A stretch of DNA of 64,000 bases from a virus, in the IMG/VR virus record IMGVR_UViG_3300040801_001492, positions 1 through 64,000 of that record; one strand, 5' to 3'. Positions 49,271 through 58,454 of this stretch are shown piece after piece. The notes under the pieces are model-generated. The model was not told the DNA's origin. It did not search any database and was given only the letters and a program-made list of their open reading frames with translations. Position numbers and translations under genes: made by a program. Within the stretch, counting starts at the first letter, position 1. Each line of letters opens with the position of its first letter.

Positions 49271-50046
49271 GAAAACGCCGTGTACAGATACGTACAAGAA
49301 ATCATTCAGCTAGACCATTAAGGGGTAATATAATGGCTGACCGTTCAGCTATTGTACGATTAGGTTCACTTACTACATTAGAGGATGCCTATACAAGAAA
49401 GAAAAATCTTAATAATATTGTTGAGATAAATACTGTGGAAGCTGTACAGAACAGTAGAGATAAATTTGCTATGAAAAAATGTTTTGATAATGCAAAAATC
49501 TCTCATGCAGACTATTACATTGATTCTACTAAAATAGATGATAGTATAGATTATCCTATTGTAGCTAAACGTAGATTTGGTTTTAAAGGTAGAGGTATGT
49601 ATCTACTATTTTCCAGAGGTGAATTTTTAAACTTTATGGAAAAGCAATATGATAAAGACTACTTCTTTGAAAAATTCTATAATTATGCACGTGAATATAG
49701 GCTACATATATGTAATGGTCAAATATTTATGGTGTGGCGTAAGTTACGTAAGAAAGATGCTGAAGAAAGGTGGTATTTTAATGATTCTAACTGTAACTGG
49801 GTAAGTGAACAGCATGAGTTATTTAACAAACCAGTTAACTGGAAAGATATATGTAAGCATAGTATAAAGGCAATGAAAGCTGTTGGATTAGATTTAGGAG
49901 CTGTTGATGTGAGGGTACAATCTGATAAGCACGAAACACCGTTATTTATTATTTGCGAAGTAAATAGTGCTCCTGCCTTAGGTAATAGGGGCATTGAAGA
50001 ATATAAAAAACAAATCCAAAATTTTATTGATAATTATGAAAAATGA
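49252..50046 (+). CDS. ATP-grasp carboxylate-amine ligase (RimK-like)
   Basis: This 264-residue protein has the ATP-grasp pattern: YPIVAKRRFGFKGRGMYLLF (ATP-binding Lys and Gly loop), FFEKFYNYAREYRLHI (ATP-binding strand), DLGAVDVRV, then IICEVNSAPAL with Glu-x-Asn for Mg. The enzyme joins a carboxylate to an amine via an acylphosphate. The basic N-terminal 25 residues (RLRKRRVQIRTRNHSARPLR) may bind a charged substrate; a second ATG at 49333 (MADRSAIVRLGS) is possible. It overlaps the COOH-NH2 ligase gene by 11 nt. Confidence 0.85.
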   Translation: MEKQRLRKRRVQIRTRNHSARPLRGNIMADRSAIVRLGSLTTLEDAYTRKKNLNNIVEINTVEAVQNSRDKFAMKKCFDNAKISHADYYIDSTKIDDSIDYPIVAKRRFGFKGRGMYLLFSRGEFLNFMEKQYDKDYFFEKFYNYAREYRLHICNGQIFMVWRKLRKKDAEERWYFNDSNCNWVSEQHELFNKPVNWKDICKHSIKAMKAVGLDLGAVDVRVQSDKHETPLFIICEVNSAPALGNRGIEEYKKQIQNFIDNYEK

Positions 50047-50932
50047 TATTTTTATTTTTGATAGTATAGGATCAGACCCTGAGTTTTTCTTAACTGATGA
50101 GAATGGTAAATATGTTTCTGGTGCTTTAGTCACTACAGGAGGTAAGCGTAAGCCGGAAAAATTAGATAAATTAGGTTTTAATATCTTTACTGATAATCTG
50201 GCAGTAGAAGGTAATATACCACCAGCATCAACATTTGATAAGTTTAATAATAATATGCTTAAGCTTATTGATTATATAGGTGAAAGAGCAGAACAGAAGA
50301 ACCTTAGTGTAGCTCATGTTGGTCAGGCTGAGTTTAGTACAGAAGATTGTAATAGTATACAAGGACAGGAATTTGCCTGCTCAGCATCATTATATGCATG
50401 GCAGGGTATATATTATAAAACATTTGATGCTGTATCTATCAATGCCTGTCGTACTACAGATTTTTCTAGAGATAGAATGAGAACAGCTGGTTTTCATATT
50501 CATATAGGCTATCATGTAGAAAATAAAACTTTTACTGATCCTTTAGTATATGACTTACTAGTGGCTAAAATATTTGACCTGTTTGTTAGCTTACCTACTC
50601 TTGAGATACAGAATAAAGAAACGTTCAGAGAAGAAAATTTTGGTTTATTAGGTAACTTTAGAAGCAAAAGATATGGTGTTGAATGTAGGTCGTTAAGCGG
50701 TTATTTTACTCATCCTACTTATTATAAATGGCTGTGGACACAGATACAACACATGTTTGAATATATCAACTCATTAAGTAAAGATGAGCTTACAGAGCTT
50801 CTGGAACTGCATATTTTTGATGCTCCTAATAAAGCTATGGTAAAACAAGAGTTTGAGAAATTTTCACCAGAGACTCCTGATATGATACATCACTTTTCTA
50901 ATTTAATTAATATTAATACTTATGCAATATAA
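50036..50932 (+). CDS. COOH-NH2 ligase type 2 (glutamine synthetase-like fold)
   Basis: I use the ATG at 50036 (MKNDIFIFDSIGSDPEFFLT) instead of one 42 nt upstream inside the previous gene, giving 298 residues. Conserved features are GSDPEFF, DNLAVEGNIPPA, HIHIG around His154 and His156, and YGVECRSLSGYF. This is the phage COOH-NH2 ligase family, a glutamine synthetase-like fold that ligates a carboxyl to an amine with ATP. With the ATP-grasp ligase it gives the cluster two ligases of different fold. It overlaps the class II amidotransferase gene by 11 nt. Confidence 0.85.
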   Translation: MKNDIFIFDSIGSDPEFFLTDENGKYVSGALVTTGGKRKPEKLDKLGFNIFTDNLAVEGNIPPASTFDKFNNNMLKLIDYIGERAEQKNLSVAHVGQAEFSTEDCNSIQGQEFACSASLYAWQGIYYKTFDAVSINACRTTDFSRDRMRTAGFHIHIGYHVENKTFTDPLVYDLLVAKIFDLFVSLPTLEIQNKETFREENFGLLGNFRSKRYGVECRSLSGYFTHPTYYKWLWTQIQHMFEYINSLSKDELTELLELHIFDAPNKAMVKQEFEKFSPETPDMIHHFSNLININTYAI

Positions 50933-52916
50933 TAAATACAACCTTATTCTTCTTGTTATTGTTGTAATCTTCTATATCATGTTGCCTGAAGATATAACAG
51001 CTGCGTGTGGTTTATTTGCTTTCTTCGGTTCTAATCCTACCAAATATTTTAGCTGGAAAGATTTTAAGATATTAGGTGTTTTTAATGATGCCAGAGGTAA
51101 TGATGCGTGCGGTATAACAACAAACGATAATGTACAGAAATATTGGCATCAGGGTATTGTTGAGTTTAAGGATGCTATAATAAAGAAAGAGATAATACAC
51201 AATTTTACTGTTAAAGACCATATCTTAGGACATACAAGAAAAGCATCTAGTGGAGGTAATTGTATAGACACAGCACAACCTTTAATATTCTATAAAAACG
51301 ATGGCCCCCCATTATCGAAAGCATATAAAGATGAAAATTATAGGCTTTGGTTGAAAAAACAGCCTAAGAAAAGTATTGTTTTTAGTGGTATACATAATGG
51401 TACAATACATAATATAGATAAGTTAGCAGAAAAATATCATGTTAAAACGAAAGATAAGAATGACACTGCTATGTTATTTGAGATACTGTTTAAAGGACAT
51501 TATGAAGTACTAACTGAATATGAAGGTACAGCATCATTAGTTTTTTATGATTACTATACCGAACAGATATATATCTGGAGAGGCGAATCCTTGGCTTACA
51601 GCAGTAGTGTTGCTGTTTCTGAAGAAAGACCATTATTTTATTATGCCCCTGCTAAGAATAATTTCTATTTATCTTCTTTAAAAAACTCATTACTATTTAT
51701 AGGAGCTCCTGAGAACCATGCAATGGAAGTACCTTCTAATACTCTGTTTGTATATCATAAAGGAAAACTGGTAAGTAATGTAGCTTATGATAGGTCGAAA
51801 GCTAAACAGGTAGTTACATATTCTTCTACAGGTAATGCATGGAATTACAGAGATAGTAATAATTCATGGGATAGGTATTCTGCAAGACATTATACGCCTG
51901 CTATACAAGGATTTCATAATAATAAGTATGGTAATAATAATACAACAGATAAGCTACGTAAAGATGATACTAAGCGTCTTTATCTTGTAACATCTGGTTC
52001 ATTCTCTAAAGGAGCTTATAGGCTAATAAATGAGAATGTAGCAGCTATTGCAATAAATAACCCACGCAGATTAGCTTTTTGTAAAGGTAGATATTGGTAT
52101 GGTAATAATTTAGCACATGGTCTATTGCCTGTTAATACTTTAGGTATCATACCACATAAAAAACAATTACCTCTAGCTATTTCTAAAGCTAAACTATATG
52201 GGTTTATTGAAGGTGTACTGGTAGAAGATTTAGCATCATATTTTATTATGCAAGATACTTATAATAACATATTAGCAGATTTAATTGAAGCAGATAAGAT
52301 TGATATAAATGATATTATTCTAAAAGAGAGGGATTTACTAGAAAATTTAGCTTTCTTTACTGACCATTTTACTGATAGTATAGTATCAGTAAGTGAGATT
52401 GAAGCAGTTAAGTTTTTAAACAATCGTAATGAATATCATTATTATACAGGTGTTACACATCCTAAATTCTCTAATAGGAAATATGCTTTTGAAAATGGTG
52501 ACCTTAATTACATAGAATATATGAGTAATATATCTTATGATCTTAACCATACACAGGAAGATGTTACTGAAGTATTGGATTATATAGAAACACCTATGGA
52601 ATTTTATGCAGAGAAAGGACAAGCTGAATCAGATATAGATGCTATAGGTAGAATACTTATACAACAAAAAGACAAAGATATACCTATTTCTTTCTTTACT
52701 AAAGTTTTAAGAGGTGAAATAGAATATGATATAAATACTAGTCTTAAAGAAGAATTTCTTTTAGCTAAATCAATATATTATAAAACATTCTATTCACATC
52801 TAAAATTTAATAGATGTGATAAAGACCAGTGTAAAGACTGTTCTTATTATGAGAAATATTTAGAATATTGTATACGTTGTGTACAAGAATCAAGTTTAAA
52901 AATTGTTACAAAATAA
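50922..52916 (+). CDS. Class II glutamine amidotransferase with long C-terminal extension
   Basis: This is a 664-residue protein. The catalytic Cys is Cys29 in ITAACGLFAFFGSN, followed by LGHTRKASSGG and HNGTIHN (His158-Gly160), the Ntn-hydrolase signatures. The Cys must become N-terminal, so residues 1-28 or, with the ATG at 50979, nine residues must be removed. Residues 8-20 are hydrophobic (ILLVIVVIFYIM), like a membrane segment or signal. The C-terminal 440 residues have no known domain and end in a Cys-rich knot (CDKDQCKDCSYYEKY, then CIRC). It would feed ammonia from glutamine to an amidoligase. Confidence 0.8.
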   Translation: MQYNKYNLILLVIVVIFYIMLPEDITAACGLFAFFGSNPTKYFSWKDFKILGVFNDARGNDACGITTNDNVQKYWHQGIVEFKDAIIKKEIIHNFTVKDHILGHTRKASSGGNCIDTAQPLIFYKNDGPPLSKAYKDENYRLWLKKQPKKSIVFSGIHNGTIHNIDKLAEKYHVKTKDKNDTAMLFEILFKGHYEVLTEYEGTASLVFYDYYTEQIYIWRGESLAYSSSVAVSEERPLFYYAPAKNNFYLSSLKNSLLFIGAPENHAMEVPSNTLFVYHKGKLVSNVAYDRSKAKQVVTYSSTGNAWNYRDSNNSWDRYSARHYTPAIQGFHNNKYGNNNTTDKLRKDDTKRLYLVTSGSFSKGAYRLINENVAAIAINNPRRLAFCKGRYWYGNNLAHGLLPVNTLGIIPHKKQLPLAISKAKLYGFIEGVLVEDLASYFIMQDTYNNILADLIEADKIDINDIILKERDLLENLAFFTDHFTDSIVSVSEIEAVKFLNNRNEYHYYTGVTHPKFSNRKYAFENGDLNYIEYMSNISYDLNHTQEDVTEVLDYIETPMEFYAEKGQAESDIDAIGRILIQQKDKDIPISFFTKVLRGEIEYDINTSLKEEFLLAKSIYYKTFYSHLKFNRCDKDQCKDCSYYEKYLEYCIRCVQESSLKIVTK

Positions 52917-52922
52917 AATATA

Positions 52923-54395
52923 ATGACAGCATATACAAAAGATATAGACGCAGTAGTTACTACCGTACAAGGAAAGAAAACCTTACGCAAATATTGTCGT
53001 TATATAGGCAAAGAGTATCATGAGATTAATGTAGATTGTTTTAAAATTAATGGTACATGGTATAGAACTAAAGGTGATAAAATTATTTATGATTATGAAC
53101 TATATAAATGGAGACTTAAATCAGATGCTCCTTTTGTAAGAGGTGTAATTGATATTCTACCTAATAATGAATATCAATACGGTCATTTTACTCCTTTGAA
53201 AGGAAAAAATATTGATATTATGGTAGGTAAATCATTATATAGAATAATGACTGGTATAGATATATCATTGATAGAAAAAGGTAGCCTTATTGAAGGTCGT
53301 AATGGTGTCTTCTATTCAGCTGAAATAAAAGATTCTTTTAAAAAAGAATTAGACCAGTATGTTAATATTGGTGGAAGACAAGCATCTTTTTATAATATAT
53401 CATGGGATTATAGCTCTGAATATAATATACCTGAATTTCAAAATGTATTTAGTAATACAAAACTAAAAGGTAAACTATATAATAATTATTATAATTATCT
53501 AAAATATACTTTCGGGATTGAGTTTGAAACAGATAATGGTGCTATTCCTGAGAGGTATCTTAGACCGATGGGTTTAATACCTTGTAGAGATGGTAGTATA
53601 GGTGGTTTCGAATATGTTACTGTACCGTTATATCAGGAGAAAGGTATACAGGCTGTACATGAGCACTGTAAATTATTATCTTATTTTTGTGTTATCAATA
53701 AATATAATTCCGTACATCTTCATCTAGGAGGTTATCCTAGAACAAAAGAACATGTTGTGGGATTATATAGAATGTTAACATTTTTACAGGACGATATATA
53801 TAAATTATTTCCTTCTGCATATAGAAATACTAGTTTATTTAAAAGACGTTCTTATTGTGAGCCTTTAGCTTATGTACCAGGTTCGCAAGATATTGATAAC
53901 TCATTAAGTAATATTATTGCAAGATTAGGAGGACGTTATGATGGTACTTTACCAGAAGGTCAACATCATCCTATGGATTTTACAGGTGAACATAAGTGGC
54001 AAATTAGTCCTAGATATAAAATAATAAATCTTATTCCTCTAATCTGGGGTAATAGAGGTACTGTCGAGTTTAGAGTACACACACCTACTATAGATTTTAA
54101 TAAAGTTATTTATTGGTTATTTATATGTTCAGCTATTTTACAATATGCAGAACAAAAATATATGAAATTTACTGTACCAACAAATAATTTTCAAAAATCA
54201 GTATCGTTATCTAAGATTATGAAAACTGTTTATCCTCTTGATATAGCTAATAAGATTATTGACTATATAGATGTTAGGACAAAATACTATGCAAATGGTA
54301 ATGATCCTTCAGGTGAACACGAAGTATTAGATGAGACTAAGCTTAGAACACTTCCTGTTAATAATATTAACCCTTTAATTAGAGTATATGAATAG
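52923..54395 (+). CDS. Amidoligase (PF12224-type)
   Basis: This 490-residue protein carries the amidoligase core in the second half: FGIEFETDNGAIP (Glu200 and Glu202 metal ligands), then GSIGGFEYVTVPL, NSVHLHLGGYP (His pair), and GTVEFRVHTPT. This is a glutamine-synthetase-like family that makes amide bonds, often on proteins or peptides. The first 190 residues are a separate mixed domain (CRYIGKEYHEINVDCFKING). It starts 6 nt after the class II amidotransferase gene, and its stop overlaps the next gene by 8 nt. Confidence 0.85.
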   Translation: MTAYTKDIDAVVTTVQGKKTLRKYCRYIGKEYHEINVDCFKINGTWYRTKGDKIIYDYELYKWRLKSDAPFVRGVIDILPNNEYQYGHFTPLKGKNIDIMVGKSLYRIMTGIDISLIEKGSLIEGRNGVFYSAEIKDSFKKELDQYVNIGGRQASFYNISWDYSSEYNIPEFQNVFSNTKLKGKLYNNYYNYLKYTFGIEFETDNGAIPERYLRPMGLIPCRDGSIGGFEYVTVPLYQEKGIQAVHEHCKLLSYFCVINKYNSVHLHLGGYPRTKEHVVGLYRMLTFLQDDIYKLFPSAYRNTSLFKRRSYCEPLAYVPGSQDIDNSLSNIIARLGGRYDGTLPEGQHHPMDFTGEHKWQISPRYKIINLIPLIWGNRGTVEFRVHTPTIDFNKVIYWLFICSAILQYAEQKYMKFTVPTNNFQKSVSLSKIMKTVYPLDIANKIIDYIDVRTKYYANGNDPSGEHEVLDETKLRTLPVNNINPLIRVYE

Positions 54396-54651
54396 AGAAG
54401 AACAAATACAATATAGTAAAAATCTTGTTAGTAAAGAGCTTATACTACTTTATGGAACTGCTATACAGGATTTATATGCTTATCAAGAGATGAATGATGA
54501 TAATATTAATCCATTACGGCTATTTATTGAGAATGAGATAGAGAAATGCGATTTGATAAGTGAAAATGAAAAATACTATAGCTTAACAGTAATTGATTCG
54601 TTAATTTTACATTTAATAGAACTAATAGAAGATGAAAGAAAAATACAATAA
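54388..54651 (+). CDS. Small acidic helical protein, unrecognised
   Basis: This 87-residue protein has MNREEQIQYSKNLVSKELIL, DDNINPLRLFIENEIEKCDL and a helix at the end (VIDSLILHLIELIEDERKI). It overlaps the amidoligase gene by 8 nt and the nuclease gene by 20 nt. An accessory role to either is possible. Confidence 0.45.
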   Translation: MNREEQIQYSKNLVSKELILLYGTAIQDLYAYQEMNDDNINPLRLFIENEIEKCDLISENEKYYSLTVIDSLILHLIELIEDERKIQ

Positions 54652-55750
54652 TTTATTGGCTGATTATTTAGCAGAAAGACAAGTACTGAAAACACCTGAA
54701 GAATATTTTAAATATCCAGCACTATCTTCTTCTATAATAAAGAATGTCTGTTATGATCCTTCTGTATTAGACAAGCCACGTGATACACTACCTAGCTTAT
54801 ATATGAATCTAGGTAGTGCTGTTGACCTAATGGTCACACAACCTGATAATACAGAAGATATAGTTGTAATGGATAGTATACCCAGTGATAATAATATTCA
54901 AATGATTGAGTTAGTATTACAACATTATCCTGATATACAGTCTTTGGAAGAACTGAATGATGAACAGGTGTCTTATCTTTATGATACTATAGGTTCACGT
55001 GTTAATTGGGGTATAAAAGTTAAAAAAGATAAGCTGGTTGATTATTCTAATGATTATTTTGTTAAGATAAAAAATAATAAAAATAAAATTATTTTAACAA
55101 AACCTTTATATAGCCTTGCTACAGATATAAGTTTAGCATTACAGACATATCCTACTACCAAACATTTGTTTAATGGTAGTAATGAGAGGTTTACTATTTT
55201 TTATCAATATAAGGTAACATTTAGTTTTAGTGGTTTAGAATTTAAAAGTATGTTTGATATATTGGTTATAGATAATGTACATAAAACAATATCTATCTAT
55301 GACCTTAAGGTAGGTGGTAATCCTTTTCTCAGTAGTTTTTATAAATTCAAATGGTATTATCAGGCAGGATTATATCAATTAGCATTATCAAAACTAATGT
55401 TTGAATTTAAGAAAATATCAAATGCTCATAAATCTTTTGGAGAAGAATATAATGTTGAAGATTTTACTTTTATACATGTTAATACAAACAATATAAAACA
55501 CATCTTCCAATATAGTGTACCTGAAGAACTACAAGATACAATAGTTAGTACAGGTTTATCAGAAGGGTTTAAATATATATATTCTTTACGTGGTATTATA
55601 AAAGCTATTAATTATTATATGGAAGCTGTAGAAGGAAATGAAAATTCATCTGTTACATATGATAATGTTATGCCATATGTATTACATATAAATAAGGGAG
55701 TAATTCCTTTATTTTATTATATGGACACAGACCTAGGTATTTTGCAATAA
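54632..55750 (+). CDS. PD-(D/E)XK nuclease (exodeoxyribonuclease VIII/RecB-like)
   Basis: This 372-residue protein contains ALSSSIIKNVCYDPSVLD (substrate-end motif), LYMNLGSAVDLMVTQPD, then FKSMFDILVIDN (D in motif II) and ISIYDLKVGGNPF (DxK motif III), YYQAGLYQLAL (motif IV). These are the RecE/RecB-type PD-(D/E)XK exonuclease marks. With the Sak4-like ATPase and SSB it forms a strand-processing recombination set. Confidence 0.8.
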   Translation: MKEKYNNLLADYLAERQVLKTPEEYFKYPALSSSIIKNVCYDPSVLDKPRDTLPSLYMNLGSAVDLMVTQPDNTEDIVVMDSIPSDNNIQMIELVLQHYPDIQSLEELNDEQVSYLYDTIGSRVNWGIKVKKDKLVDYSNDYFVKIKNNKNKIILTKPLYSLATDISLALQTYPTTKHLFNGSNERFTIFYQYKVTFSFSGLEFKSMFDILVIDNVHKTISIYDLKVGGNPFLSSFYKFKWYYQAGLYQLALSKLMFEFKKISNAHKSFGEEYNVEDFTFIHVNTNNIKHIFQYSVPEELQDTIVSTGLSEGFKYIYSLRGIIKAINYYMEAVEGNENSSVTYDNVMPYVLHINKGVIPLFYYMDTDLGILQ

Positions 55751-55756
55751 TTTTAG

Positions 55757-55764
55757 TAACTTTG
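55757..55764 (+). promoter_or_regulatory. Possible -7 element before the ribonucleotide reductase
   Basis: TAACTTTG fits TAnnTTTG, but the only TTTG upstream is 12 nt away instead of 20. Weak call. Confidence 0.3.
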
Positions 55765-55779
55765 TATAAAAATTTTTAT

Positions 55780-58254
55780 ATGATATATACAAAAAAACAT
55801 GTTTATGAAGAAACTTTAAAATTCTTTGATGGTGATGATTTAGCTACTAATGTATGGATAGATAAATATGCTTTAAGAGATAAAAAAGAGAATTTCCTGG
55901 AAAATAATCCTATGCATATGTATGAACGTGTGGCATCGGAATTGAATAGGATAGAAAGAACTTATGATAATCCTTTATCTTATGGTACTATACTTAGGTT
56001 ACTATTAGAAAGGAAGTTTATACCTGCTGGTAGTAACCTTTTTGGTATAGGTAATGATTATCAATATACTTCACTGGCTAATTGCTTTGTTATAGGTAAT
56101 ACAGAAGATAGCTATTCAGGATTACTACAGACAGATGCTGAGCAGGCTCTTCTTATGAAGAGAAGAGGTGGTGTAGGACACGACATATCACACTTACGTC
56201 CTAAAGGTAGCTTAGTACAAAATGCTGCTAAAACATCAACAGGCTCAGTATCTTTTATGAATAGATTTTCTAATACTACACGTGAAGTAGGACAGGGAGG
56301 ACGTAGAGGAGCGTTAATGCTTACCATGATAATTACTCATCCTGATATATTTGATTTTATTACAGCTAAGGATGATTTAACAAAGATTACTGGTGCTAAT
56401 ATATCAGTACGTATAACTGATGAGTTTATGGAGGCTGTTAAAAAGGACAAGGACTTTGTTTTACGTTATCCACATATACCTAATCTAGAAGGTGATATTG
56501 ATGAGCTTCCTTTGAATGAAACTATTACTAATAAGTATGGTTATATGTTTCGTAAGATAAAGGCAAGACAATTATGGAATGTTATCATTAAACAGGCTCA
56601 TAAAAATGGTGAGCCTGGCTTATTATTCTGGGATAATATAGTTAATAATTCGCCTGCTGATTGCTACGAACAGTTTCAAACAAAATCAACCAATCCTTGC
56701 GGAGAGGTACCACTCTCATTCTATGATAGTTGCAGACTTGCTTCTATGATATTACCTTCATATGTAGTTGATCCATTTACTAAAAATGCTAGATTTGATT
56801 TTGATTTATTTGCTGAGGATGTAGAGAAAGCACAGCGGTTAATGGATGATACTATTGATTTAGAAAAAGAACGTATAGAAGCTATCTTAGAAAAGATAAA
56901 TAAGGAGTATTCTGTTAATAATATTGAATCTGTACTATGGCAAAAAATACTAACATCATTATTAGACGGTCGTAGGACAGGCTTAGGTACTCTAGGATTA
57001 GCTGATGCATTAGCTATGCTTAATATACCTTATGGTAGCCCTGAGTCTATTAGAATAGCTGAGGATATACATAAATCATTAGCCTTAGGTTCTTATAGTT
57101 CATCTATTATATTAGCTAAAGAAAGAGGTTGTTTTACTGCTTATGATTATAAGAGGGAAAAAGACCATATTTTTATTAGAAAAATATATGATAAACTATC
57201 TAACAAGCTGCAGAAAGAATATGAAAAGTATGGTAGACGTAATATTAGCAATCTATCTATAGCACCTACAGGTACATTAGCTATCCTTACAGGTTATTCA
57301 AGTGGTATAGAACCTGTTTTTAAACTGTTTTATAACCGTAAGAGACGGGTAGATGAAAATCATCCTAACAAATCCTTTAAAGACGATAGTGGTGACTGGT
57401 GGGAAGAATATAAAGTATTACATCTACAGTTTAAAAAATATCTTAAGCAGTTTGGTGATATAGATGAAAAAGATTTACATAAATATATAGAAAAATCGCC
57501 TTATTATAATGTTACTACTGAAGATATTTATCCTGTGGATAAAATTAAGTTACAATCAGCTATACAACAATGGATAGATCATAGTATAAGTATTACACAT
57601 AATGTTTCTGAAGATACTACTTATGAATCTATAGAAAGTATCTATTTTAAGGCTTGGGAAACAGGATGTAAGGGTTCTACTGTATATAGGCAAAACAGCA
57701 GATTAGGTGTTCTTACATCAGGCAAACCTGAAGAGAAATTTAAACAGCATGATTCAATAAAAAGACCTAAAGATGTACCATGTGATATTTACATACCTAC
57801 CAGCAAAGGACAGAAATATGTCGTCTGTATAGGTATTATAGATAATCATCCTTTTGAGATATTTGCTTTTGATTATGATGATAATTTTAAGATACCTGAA
57901 GATAAAGGTATTCTTAGGAAAGTTAAGAAAGGATATTATGATTTAATTATACCTAATGGTAGCAATATAGTTATTAAAGATGTTACATCTAAGATGAGCC
58001 AGTCGGAAGAAGACCGTACACGTATGATTTCAACTGCCCTAAGGCACGGTGCTGATATTAAATTTGTTGTTGAACAACTTAGAAAATCTAAAGGAGATAT
58101 TACTACATTCAGTAAAGTTATTGCTAGAGTATTAAGTAAATATATTAATTCAGGTACTTTACAAAAAGCTACCTGTCCTGTATGTAATGCTACGTTAGTT
58201 TATGAAGGCGGTTGTAATATATGTAAGAATTGTGGCTTTTCAAAATGTGAATAA
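55780..58254 (+). CDS. nrdJ: Class II (adenosylcobalamin-dependent) ribonucleotide reductase
   Basis: The ATG at 55780 is used instead of a TTG upstream; 824 residues. Conserved steps are ANCFVIGN, RRGGVGHDISHLRPKGS, GQGGRRGALM, NPCGEVPL (radical Cys), GLGTLGLADALAML and APTGTLAILTGYSSGIEPVF. The C-terminus is a zinc ribbon (CPVCNATL, then CNICKNCGF). Class II enzymes use vitamin B12 and no oxygen, so the phage can make deoxynucleotides in anaerobic hosts. No N-terminal ATP-cone is visible, so allosteric control may be simplified. Confidence 0.9.
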   Translation: MIYTKKHVYEETLKFFDGDDLATNVWIDKYALRDKKENFLENNPMHMYERVASELNRIERTYDNPLSYGTILRLLLERKFIPAGSNLFGIGNDYQYTSLANCFVIGNTEDSYSGLLQTDAEQALLMKRRGGVGHDISHLRPKGSLVQNAAKTSTGSVSFMNRFSNTTREVGQGGRRGALMLTMIITHPDIFDFITAKDDLTKITGANISVRITDEFMEAVKKDKDFVLRYPHIPNLEGDIDELPLNETITNKYGYMFRKIKARQLWNVIIKQAHKNGEPGLLFWDNIVNNSPADCYEQFQTKSTNPCGEVPLSFYDSCRLASMILPSYVVDPFTKNARFDFDLFAEDVEKAQRLMDDTIDLEKERIEAILEKINKEYSVNNIESVLWQKILTSLLDGRRTGLGTLGLADALAMLNIPYGSPESIRIAEDIHKSLALGSYSSSIILAKERGCFTAYDYKREKDHIFIRKIYDKLSNKLQKEYEKYGRRNISNLSIAPTGTLAILTGYSSGIEPVFKLFYNRKRRVDENHPNKSFKDDSGDWWEEYKVLHLQFKKYLKQFGDIDEKDLHKYIEKSPYYNVTTEDIYPVDKIKLQSAIQQWIDHSISITHNVSEDTTYESIESIYFKAWETGCKGSTVYRQNSRLGVLTSGKPEEKFKQHDSIKRPKDVPCDIYIPTSKGQKYVVCIGIIDNHPFEIFAFDYDDNFKIPEDKGILRKVKKGYYDLIIPNGSNIVIKDVTSKMSQSEEDRTRMISTALRHGADIKFVVEQLRKSKGDITTFSKVIARVLSKYINSGTLQKATCPVCNATLVYEGGCNICKNCGFSKCE

Positions 58255-58256
58255 AT

Positions 58257-58454
58257 ATGAGTAACTATAATAAAGTAATATGTCCTTTTTGCAACAAACA
58301 AATACCTTATATATATGAGACTGTTTATATCTATAAAAAAAAGAAAAGACGACGGCATAAGCCAAAGAAACAGAAAATAGTTGTAGGTATTGATTTCGAA
58401 GGACATAAAAATAACTGTTCTCAATACAGAGAATTTATAAATAAAAATAAATGA
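58257..58454 (+). CDS. Zinc-finger mini protein
   Basis: This 65-residue protein has CPFCNKQ near the start and a later GHKNNCSQY, giving a C2HC-type zinc site. The middle is strongly basic (YIYKKKKRRRHKPKKQK), suggesting nucleic-acid binding. It lies between the reductase and the polymerase and overlaps the polymerase start by 4 nt. Confidence 0.6.
   Translation: MSNYNKVICPFCNKQIPYIYETVYIYKKKKRRRHKPKKQKIVVGIDFEGHKNNCSQYREFINKNK

Noticed and set aside
55741-55764. Full promoter before the ribonucleotide reductase
   Set aside because: The -7 element is present, but the only TTTG is 12 nt upstream, not 20, so only a weak element is listed.
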